Shown: one piece after another, positions 1-5,626 of the stretch | How the letters are laid out: each line of letters starts with the position of its first letter | Numbering within the stretch: position 1 is the first letter of the stretch | Source of the DNA: JANOAR01 sp031411235 | GTDB lineage: Bacteria > Verrucomicrobiota > Verrucomicrobiia > Verrucomicrobiales > Verrucomicrobiaceae | Direction: 5' to 3' | Assembly: GCA_031411235.1 (NCBI GenBank) | Contig: JANOAR010000086.1 | Location: 1 to 57,700, forward strand | DNA length: 57,700 nt | Notes under the pieces: model-generated | Databases searched by the model: none | Seen by the model: the letters and a program-made list of their open reading frames with translations, nothing else | What the model was told of the DNA's origin: nothing | Made by a program: the position numbers and the translations under genes

Positions 1-546
1 ATCCTGAGCGACCAATTTCTCGCCGAAGTGCGCGGCCTCAAACACAAGAACGTCGCCGCTGAGCTGCTGGAGAAGCTGCTCAAGGACGAACTCAAGGTGC
101 GCTCCAAGCGCAACCTCGTGCAGAGCCAGGTCTACAGCGAGAAGCTCAAGAAGACCCTCAACGCCTATCACAACCGCGCGATTTCCACGCTCGAAGTCAT
201 CGAGGAACTCATCAAGGTGGCGAAGGAACTCGATGCGGCCACCAAGGCGGGCCGGGAGATGGGCCTGACCGATGACGAGAAAGCCTTCTACGATGCCCTC
301 GCGGCGAATGATTCCGCGGTCATCGCGATGGGCGACGACAAACTGAAGCTCATCGCCGCCGAACTCATCACCCAAGTGAAGAAGAGCGTGACCATCGACT
401 GGACCCTGCGCGAAAGCGCACGGGCGAGGATCAAGGTCATGGTGAAACGCATCCTGAACAAACACGGCTACCCACCCGATTTGCACGAAGAAGCCGTAAA
501 GACCGTGCTCGCGCAAGCGGAGTTGCTGTGCGCGGAGTGGGTGTGA
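1..546 (+). CDS. hsdR: Type I restriction enzyme R subunit, C-terminal part (partial)
   Basis: The frame is open from the first base and ends with TGA at 544-546, so the gene begins left of the window and 181 residues are visible. They are charged and mostly helical, with TLEVIEELIKVAKEL followed by LTDDEKAFYDAL. This is how the helical C-terminal region of HsdR reads (DUF3387-type, thought to contact the methyltransferase core). HsdR is the motor and nuclease subunit that cuts unmodified DNA; its nuclease and helicase motifs lie outside the window. No hsdM or hsdS is visible here, so any partners must lie to the left. Family assignment is strong from the C-terminal pattern. Whether the full gene is intact cannot be seen. 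Confidence 0.85.
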   Translation: MLSDQFLAEVRGLKHKNVAAELLEKLLKDELKVRSKRNLVQSQVYSEKLKKTLNAYHNRAISTLEVIEELIKVAKELDAATKAGREMGLTDDEKAFYDALAANDSAVIAMGDDKLKLIAAELITQVKKSVTIDWTLRESARARIKVMVKRILNKHGYPPDLHEEAVKTVLAQAELLCAEWV

Positions 547-879
547 GCCTTTTTTGGCCTTAAGGCACGGCCAAGCCACGCTTTTGACGGGGGAAAGGGG
601 TCAGTCGAGGCACGTTGCAGGATTCCAGAGATTTAGAATCCTCTCGCCTCGCGCGATGATCAAAACAACCCCGCCTTGCGCAAACGAGCGGCGAGGGCGT
701 CTTGGCGTTCAGTCCTGCGGTTGCCTTTGCTCATGTTCATTCGCAGGGGTATGAGTTCGAGGGGGGAATGAAAGGATGAAGGATGAATGGGGGAAAGCTC
801 GGAGCTTGCTGCGGTTTGGCGCTGCGTCGTCCGCAACAGAATGGTTGCCGTTCTGGCCGGGGTGGTCCACGTCTGAAAA
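547..879. other. Intergenic stretch without a convincing gene
   Basis: Between hsdR and the next methyltransferase gene no reading frame looks protein-like. The stretch holds the first copy of a 31-bp repeat (589-619) and a simple tandem (aggatga twice near 773-785). It reads as decayed or repeat-derived DNA. Confidence 0.5.
589..619 (+). repeat. 31-bp direct repeat, copy 1
   Basis: The 31 bases starting gggggaaaggggtcagt and ending gaggcacgttgca recur at 1766-1796 in the same orientation with one mismatch. This copy begins 42 bases after the hsdR stop. The ggggaaaggggtcag core resembles sequences I have seen around REP-associated tyrosine transposase genes in environmental genomes, but no transposase is present here, so that link is only a suggestion. 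Confidence 0.8.
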
Positions 880-1719
880 ATGAAGGATCAGGTTCAAACA
901 ATTTTCAAAGGATGGGCGAAGCCGGGCCCGATGCCACCGGCTGTGCCTGTGGCTGGCGATGGGGAATCTTGCGCGGCTCTTTGTGGCCATTTTTGGGTCT
1001 TGCAGTTGGAGAATGGACATCGCTTTTCCACGGATGACGCGTTGACGGCGTGGTATGGGACTTCGTGGGCACCGACGGTGAAAACGGGTTTGGATCTGGG
1101 GAGTGGCATTGGGACGGTGGGCATGATCTGCGCGTGGCGTTGTCCGGGCGCTAGGTTTGTGACCGTGGAAGCACAGGCGGAGAGCGTCGCCTTGGCCCGC
1201 CGTTCGGCTGTGGCCAATGGATTGGTGGATCGGTATGAGATTCGTCAGGGGGACTTTCGTGAGCCGGGTGTGATCCGGGAGGATGAGACCTTTGACCTGG
1301 TCACGGGGAGTCCGCCGTATTGGCCAGAGACGGATGGCATCGTGAGTGAACATCCCCAGAAACGGGCCTGCCGGTTTGAGGTGCGGGGGAGTGTGGTTGA
1401 TTATTGTCAAACGGCCGCGAAACATTTGGCCACGGGAGGCCTGTTTGCCTGTGTATTCCCTCATGCGCCGCATCAACTGGAGCGTGTGCAACAAGGGGCG
1501 CGTGAGGCGGGACTGGTCATCGTGCGCAAGCGTCCGGTCATATTCAGAGAGGGGGATGAACCCTTGATAGCGGTTTTTGCCGTGATGCGCGCGGAAGACT
1601 TGCCGGAGTGGTTTCGGGGCCAGACATGGGATGAACCACCGTTGATTGTCCGGACCAAGGCAGGGGGATATCATCCCGAATACTCCGCGGTGAAACTGGC
1701 CATGGGTTTTCAACCGTAG
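880..1719 (+). CDS. TrmN6-like class I SAM-dependent methyltransferase
   Basis: A 279-residue Rossmann methyltransferase. SAM motif I is DLGSGIGTVG at residues 72-80, an acidic residue follows beta-2 (VTVEAQ), and the catalytic loop is GSPPYW at 143-148. This corresponds to the (N/D/S)PPY motif of N6-adenine and N5-glutamine methyltransferases. Length and motif order match the COG4123 group, whose best-known member TrmN6 (YfiC) methylates A37 of tRNA-Val; that substrate is inference. The usual NPPY asparagine is a serine here. The first 35 residues are poorly conserved in character, so the true start may be somewhat downstream. The gene stands alone between two copies of a 31-bp repeat. Confidence 0.8.
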   Translation: MKDQVQTIFKGWAKPGPMPPAVPVAGDGESCAALCGHFWVLQLENGHRFSTDDALTAWYGTSWAPTVKTGLDLGSGIGTVGMICAWRCPGARFVTVEAQAESVALARRSAVANGLVDRYEIRQGDFREPGVIREDETFDLVTGSPPYWPETDGIVSEHPQKRACRFEVRGSVVDYCQTAAKHLATGGLFACVFPHAPHQLERVQQGAREAGLVIVRKRPVIFREGDEPLIAVFAVMRAEDLPEWFRGQTWDEPPLIVRTKAGGYHPEYSAVKLAMGFQP

Positions 1720-1765
1720 TGGCTGCGGGGAACGCGGTTGTTTCCTCGCTGCCCGTGTAGGACTT

Positions 1766-1796
1766 GGGGGAAAGGGGTCAGTTGAGGCACGTTGCA
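1766..1796 (+). repeat. 31-bp direct repeat, copy 2
   Basis: Identical to 589-619 except for a single C-to-T change (gtcagttgagg instead of gtcagtcgagg). It lies 46 bases after the methyltransferase stop. The two copies bracket 1146 bases that contain only that gene. Confidence 0.8.
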
Positions 1797-2063
1797 ATGC
1801 AGAATGATGAATGCGGAAGGGGGGCAAGCTGCGCAGCCGCGAAGCGAACGCCCGCGCTCCTTTCCATCACCATGAGACGCTACCAAGAAGCGGACGGGGG
1901 CGTCCGCGCTCCGCTCCCGTCATGCGGCAAAGGAATCTTCCACGGCGAGATGGCTGGCATCTCGTGATGGACTTGTTGCAAGACAAGGGCCTGGAGCCGA
2001 TGCCTGAGAGCCGTTGGGCAAGGCTTTGGATGGGCCGCTGGTTGGACGGGGGGCGGCTGCGCC

Positions 2064-2106
2064 GGAGACGGCTGCGCCGGAGACTTGGAGACTATGAGAC
2101 TTTGAG
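2064..2106 (+). repeat. 43-bp dispersed repeat, copy A
   Basis: The sequence runs ggagacggctgcgccggaga then cttggagactatgagact, ending ttgag. The segment at 3272-3314 matches it at 38 of 43 positions. A looser relative (ggggagacggtcagactttgag) lies near 5333-5354. The gagactatgagact core is a simple near-repeat. No coding function is apparent. Confidence 0.65.
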
Positions 2107-2124
2107 TAGTGAGTGGTGAGTGGA

Positions 2125-2598
2125 ATGCGGAATGACCTCAGGCATGGTGCCAAGCCCGAGAAATGTTCGAAGTCGTTTTCTGAACTTGTTGCCACGGTCT
2201 CTTCGCTGCGGACGTATCCAATCCACCCTCAGGAAGCATCCGCGTCCCGCTGCTCGAAAGCCCTCGTCTTGAATACCGCTCTCACCCTCGCCTCCGCCAT
2301 TTCCTTCATCGGTTACGGAACGGCGTGCTTTTTTTCGTGCTACATGAAGCAGGAATTTCTGCGCTACGGGCTGGGAGCGCAGCGTGTGTGGGTGGGCCTG
2401 TTGCAGTGGGGCGCGGGAGTGGGCCTGCTGGCGGGACTGCGTGTGCCGTGGATGGGGCAGGTGGCGGCCGGTGGTCTGGCTTTGATGATGCTGGTCGCCG
2501 TTGGGGTCCGCATCCAAATCAGGGACAGTGCCTTGCAAACCGCGCCAGCGCTTTTTTACTTGGTGCTGAACGCCTATCTGTTGCTCGCGGGATTCTAA
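2125..2598 (+). CDS. DoxX-like small membrane protein
   Basis: A small integral membrane protein. The convincing part starts near residue 47 and holds four hydrophobic stretches: LNTALTLASAISFIGYG, VGLLQWGAGVGLLAGL, VAAGGLALMMLVAVGV and APALFYLVLNAYLLLAGF. The pattern FLRYGL...RVWVGLLQWGAGVGLL...RDS matches the DoxX-like family, whose members are membrane proteins of mostly unknown role. The ATG at 2125 gives about 45 unconserved N-terminal residues that overlap repeat-derived DNA. A TTG at 2269 would give a 109-residue protein close in size to the neighbour on the other strand, and may be the real start. It converges with a second member of the same family 12 bases away. Confidence 0.6.
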   Translation: MRNDLRHGAKPEKCSKSFSELVATVSSLRTYPIHPQEASASRCSKALVLNTALTLASAISFIGYGTACFFSCYMKQEFLRYGLGAQRVWVGLLQWGAGVGLLAGLRVPWMGQVAAGGLALMMLVAVGVRIQIRDSALQTAPALFYLVLNAYLLLAGF

Positions 2599-2610
2599 GC
2601 CCCAAGCTGC

Positions 2611-2973
2611 CTAAAGAAAGGCGATGGCAAGGCACATGGCGAGCACCACAATAGACGGCAGCGCCTTGCTCAACGGGTCCCTCACCTTGAGGTGCATGAC
2701 GAAGGCCCCCAGCATGAGCGTTCCCAGGCCTAATGCTGCGGGTTGTGCCAGGCCTGGAATCCAGATCGATGCGAGCAGCGCCAGAGCGCAGCCCACTTTG
2801 AGAATCCCGATGAAGCAGAACACCGGGAACGGCAAGCCGTAAACGGTGAATTCCTCGCGCAGTGTTTTGGCGTTTTGGCCGCGATACGAGGTCGCCTTGC
2901 CCGAGCGCAGGAACCAGACGTTTAGGATGCCAAGCGCCACGATGAGTTTCAGAACAATGAGAAGGTAGTCCAT
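2611..2973 (-). CDS. DoxX-like small membrane protein
   Basis: A 120-residue protein with four predicted membrane segments: LLIVLKLIVALGILNVWFL, FPVFCFIGILKVGCALALLAS, PAALGLGTLMLGAFVMHL and LPSIVVLAMCLAIAFL. The layout YGLPFPVFCFIGILKVGCAL...HLKVRDPL parallels that of the convergent gene 2125-2598 (RYGL...VGLLQWGAGVGLL...IQIRDS), so both are DoxX-like. The frame extends upstream, but the ATG at 2973 gives the normal family length and starts just before the first membrane segment. Role unknown; some DoxX relatives are linked to redox or thiol metabolism, but nothing here supports a specific reaction. Confidence 0.72.
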   Translation of the reverse strand: MDYLLIVLKLIVALGILNVWFLRSGKATSYRGQNAKTLREEFTVYGLPFPVFCFIGILKVGCALALLASIWIPGLAQPAALGLGTLMLGAFVMHLKVRDPLSKALPSIVVLAMCLAIAFL

Positions 2974-3333
2974 GGTGTAGAGGCGAACGATTCGACAGCG
3001 GAGGAATCGTGCGCAAGTGAGAGTGCTGCACTCCCTCCGAAACCGCAAGCAAATCCCCTGCCAGCACCGATTCGCCTGAACTACCGGAACGATGGGGTAA
3101 GCCCAAGTAGCCCATCGAACTCTTCCTCCGCGTGATCACCGTCAGTTTGGAGACGATGAAGATCGTCAATGGGCTGCCGAGGAAATGGGGTCGGTGTGCA
3201 ACTGTCTGACGAAGCGTCTCTTCAGCATTGGCTGCCCCGCTGCTGCGCTGGACTATGAGAAGAGGAGTGGAGGAGACGGCCGCGCCGGAGAAGGGGAGAC
3301 TATGAGACTATGAGCCAAACTATCCGGCCTGCG
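2974..3333. other. Intergenic stretch with a dispersed repeat
   Basis: These 360 bases have no supportable gene. The right end carries copy B of the 43-bp repeat (3272-3314). A short open stretch on the plus strand around 3117-3208 (reading ELFLRVITVSLETMKIVNG before a stop) is too short and ordinary to call. Confidence 0.45.
3272..3314 (+). repeat. 43-bp dispersed repeat, copy B
   Basis: Matches copy A at 2064-2106 at 38 of 43 positions in the same orientation. It begins ggagacggccgcgccggaga and continues aggggagactatgagac. It ends 19 bases before the stop codon of the leftward membrane-protein gene. Confidence 0.65.
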
Positions 3334-3774
3334 CTATGAGATGTTCAAGTCCTTGCGCGCGACAGCGATGGAGATGGCGTAGCCGCCCATGACGTCGATA
3401 AGCGACATGATGCCGAGGAGGAGAAAGACGTTTGTGCCCGCCCCAGCGACGACGAGGAACTCCACGATGAAGATGATGAACACCAACATCGAGAGAAGGT
3501 GCTCGAGGGTGGAGGACTGAGTCGTGCGCGTTGATTTTAGAATCTCAATGAAAAGCAGGGCAAGTCCGCCGGCGATCATCACTTCATTCCAGCCGAAGGA
3601 CCAATCCGCCCCGGAAATGAGAGTGGCACTCCACAGCGGTGGCTGGGGCGGCGTGCTGAAGTGGTGTCCCATGGAGAGCGCGATATTGTAGGCTATCAAA
3701 GCGAGTGCCAGCATCGGCACACTGCGGATGATGCCAGGTCTAGGGCGGGTAGAGAGGTCAGTTAAATCATTCAT
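3334..3774 (-). CDS. Hypothetical four-helix membrane protein
   Basis: Predicted 146-residue membrane protein with no recognised family. Hydrophobic segments are visible at PMLALALIAYNIALSMG, EVMIAGGLALLFIEIL, LLSMLVFIIFIVEFLVVAGAG and FLLLGIMSLIDVMGGYAISIAV, with a short polar N-terminus. The frame is open further upstream, but the residues before MNDLTDLSTRP do not look like a protein, so the ATG at 3774 was chosen. It stands alone and converges on the DoxX pair side. Function unknown. Confidence 0.6.
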   Translation of the reverse strand: MNDLTDLSTRPRPGIIRSVPMLALALIAYNIALSMGHHFSTPPQPPLWSATLISGADWSFGWNEVMIAGGLALLFIEILKSTRTTQSSTLEHLLSMLVFIIFIVEFLVVAGAGTNVFLLLGIMSLIDVMGGYAISIAVARKDLNIS

Positions 3775-4197
3775 AACAGAGCTGAAAAACGAAGGAATGG
3801 AGCGGTCTAAAGAATGCAGGGTGACGACCACGAATAAGTCATACTGATGCAGAAGACCGGCTTGGGCCATGGGGTGTAAACCCCATCTGGGCATGGGCGT
3901 CAGGTTAAGCATAGAAGAGTTGAATGTTGGCCTTCGGGCCACTTATTCTCGCCCCATCTGGCGGGATGCCTTTTGCTTGAAAAGCTCGCCTCGGGTTCAT
4001 TCCTCAAGGATTCTGGCGTGATGCTGAGGGTGGATCGCGGCATCTTCTTGAGGGATTACAGCCGGAGCGTAGTGAAACAATTGTGTCATTAGGGATGGGA
4101 GCGACCCACCAGGAGGATTGAACCTCTAGAAAATATGTCTTGACCATGTTATGGTAGTTATGATTAATTTTGTTATTCCCTGAGCGGTCTTGGGGAA
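3775..4197. other. Intergenic region with hairpin and possible promoter
   Basis: No convincing gene. At 3869-3886 a 7-bp perfect stem (atggggt/accccat) closes a four-base loop. The last 65 bases before the fibronectin-III gene are unusually AT-rich (ttgacc at 4140, then tatgattaatttt), which suggests a promoter for that gene, although no well-spaced -35/-10 pair can be assigned confidently. Confidence 0.35.
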
Positions 4198-5253
4198 ATG
4201 AAAATCCAAACGTGCAATAACCAAGACAAAACATATGCTATGAAATCATCAGATCAGAACAAGGATGTCGCTAAGCGTAACGATGGAAGTGCCACTCCCA
4301 TGGCGGGCCACTCGGCCCCGCAAGACATTGCGGGGAGTAAGGAGAAACCGGGTTCGAAGCCCAAGGCGGCGGGCAACCCCGGCAGCGGCCACGGCCCGCG
4401 CACCGGCAACGGCCACAGCGTGGCGACGAAGGCCAGCACGGCGGCCACGGCGGCAGCCCCCCAGCCAAAGACGCGCCAACTGCGTCGCCGCGCGGAGCAA
4501 GTGGCAGCAGTAGCGGCGCGCGCTACCCCTGTGCGCTACGGGGACGGCACCCGCTACGACCAGGGCGCAAAGTACTTTGTCCCAGATCCCGTGCCGCCGC
4601 CGCCGCCGCCGCCGCCGACGGGCACGGCGAAGGTGAAGCTGGAGCTGAGCACGCGCACTGACCCGGCGCTGGCGGCTTTTGGCGAAAGCCATGTGGCGGC
4701 GATGACGGACAATCCCTGGTTCCCAACGCCGTTTCCCACGGCAGCGGACTTCGGTGCGGGGCTGGCGGAGTTGGAGGCGGTCATCACGGCGCACGCGAAT
4801 CTGCTGCTGGAGACGAAGAACCTGACCTACCAGAAGGACCAGATTCGCAAGCGTTTTGAGTTCCTCTTCAATCAGCGTGCGGCCTACGTGCAGTCGGTGA
4901 GCAACTCGAATGCGGATGTGATCGCCAGCGCGGGCCTGATGATCCGCAATACGCCCACGCCAGTCGGGGCGCTGCTGGCTCCGACGTTCCTGCGTGTGGA
5001 GCTGACGTCGTTCAGTGGCGAGCTGGAGGTGCGCTGGAATACGGTGGTCGGGGCGAAGAGCTACGTGATGGAATGCGCCGAGGTGATCGCCGGTGAGGCA
5101 CTGGTGTGGGAGCAGGTGAATGTGAGCGGCAAGCTGAACTATGTTGCGAAACAACTGACGCCGACGAAGCACTATGCCTTCCGCGTGGCCGCCATCGGCG
5201 GGACGACGGGCGTGAGCCCCTGGAGCCCGGTGGTGCAGAAGATGGCGTACTAG
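4198..5253 (+). CDS. Fibronectin type III domain protein with disordered N-terminus
   Basis: A 351-residue protein in three parts. Residues 1-135 are low complexity (Ala, Gly, Lys, Pro) and end in a run of eight prolines. Residues 140-255 form a helical region with TDNPWFPTPFPTAADFGAGL, then helices around ETKNLTYQKDQIRKRFEFL. The final 90 residues read as a fibronectin type III fold (LRVELTSFSGELEVRWN...VMECAE...TPTKHYAFRVAAIG...SPWSPVV). There is no signal peptide. Proteins with this middle-plus-FN3 layout occur in Bacteroidetes and Verrucomicrobia, usually without a stated function. A second ATG at 4240 would shorten it by 14 residues. A long palindromic element lies about 200 bases downstream. 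Confidence 0.72.
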   Translation: MKIQTCNNQDKTYAMKSSDQNKDVAKRNDGSATPMAGHSAPQDIAGSKEKPGSKPKAAGNPGSGHGPRTGNGHSVATKASTAATAAAPQPKTRQLRRRAEQVAAVAARATPVRYGDGTRYDQGAKYFVPDPVPPPPPPPPTGTAKVKLELSTRTDPALAAFGESHVAAMTDNPWFPTPFPTAADFGAGLAELEAVITAHANLLLETKNLTYQKDQIRKRFEFLFNQRAAYVQSVSNSNADVIASAGLMIRNTPTPVGALLAPTFLRVELTSFSGELEVRWNTVVGAKSYVMECAEVIAGEALVWEQVNVSGKLNYVAKQLTPTKHYAFRVAAIGGTTGVSPWSPVVQKMAY

Positions 5254-5622
5254 TGGGGATTGGACTTTCGGAGCGCTGGGAGGGGTGGTGGACTGGCGCT
5301 TCGGAGGGGTGGGGGGAAGACGATGAGATGGGGAGACGGTCAGACTTTGAGACGGTCAGACTGGGATGACGGAGGGATGGAGGGGCGGTGCGTTCAGGTC
5401 GAAGCCCCGCGCTTTTGTCGCTATCGACACCTTGCGGCCCCTTCCTCTCAATCCATTAACCCGAACGCCGCGATTGATCGGAGACTATCATCACCCATCC
5501 TTGGCCTGATGCGGTTCGGCGACGGCGGGCTCGGTATTTTCCAATACAGTCCCGCTATCGCCAAACCGCCTGAGACTCAAGCCTTGGCAAAGCTAGCCAC
5601 CGCTGAATCGCGGCGTTCGGGC
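5254..5622. other. Convergent intergenic region dominated by repeats
   Basis: This region lies between two convergent genes and has no coding potential of its own. From left to right it holds a gagacggtcagac near-tandem (5333-5366), a short hairpin repeat (5401-5422) and most of a 170-base palindromic element (5456-5626). Confidence 0.6.
5401..5422 (+). repeat. Short hairpin repeat gaagc-cccgc-gcttt, copy 1
   Basis: gaagccccgcgcttt forms a small hairpin and is followed by tgtcgct. A second version at 55427-55448 reads ggagccccgcgctcc followed by ggtcgct. The stem bases differ between the copies in a way that keeps pairing (g-a against t, g-g against c), so the structure may matter. Both copies sit between convergent genes. 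Confidence 0.5.
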
Positions 5623-5626
5623 TTAA
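5456..5626. repeat. Long palindromic (MITE-like) element
   Basis: The outer arms 5460-5475 and 5606-5621 are perfectly complementary over 16 bases (cccgaacgccgcgatt), flanked by ttaa at each end. The inner arms 5511-5529 and 5551-5569 pair over 19 bases with two mismatches and one G-U. The centre adds gtatt-ttcc-aatac. The middle parts of the arms are unpaired. The right arm reaches into the stop codon of the aldolase/dehydrogenase gene (TAA read from 5625 to 5623). It could be a non-autonomous mobile element or a shared bidirectional terminator; there is no U-run typical of a terminator. Confidence 0.75.

Larger units (their letters stand above)
1720..2124. other. Repeat-rich intergenic stretch
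   Basis: No protein-like frame. It holds the second copy of the 31-bp repeat (1766-1796), a GC-rich segment with gcggacgggggcgtccgc near 1890, and one copy of a 43-bp repeat (2064-2106) preceded by a short tandem of ggctgcgccggaga units. Confidence 0.5.

Noticed and set aside
709..1827. 372-codon open frame on the minus strand across the TrmN6-like gene
   Set aside because: Its translation is rich in Arg, Pro and His with no domain motifs, typical of an antisense shadow in GC-rich DNA. The plus-strand frame has the SAM and SPPY motifs.
5456..5626. Integron attC site
   Set aside because: The palindrome has about the right size, but the ends do not carry the RYYYAAC and GTTRRRY core sites, and no integrase or cassette array is present.
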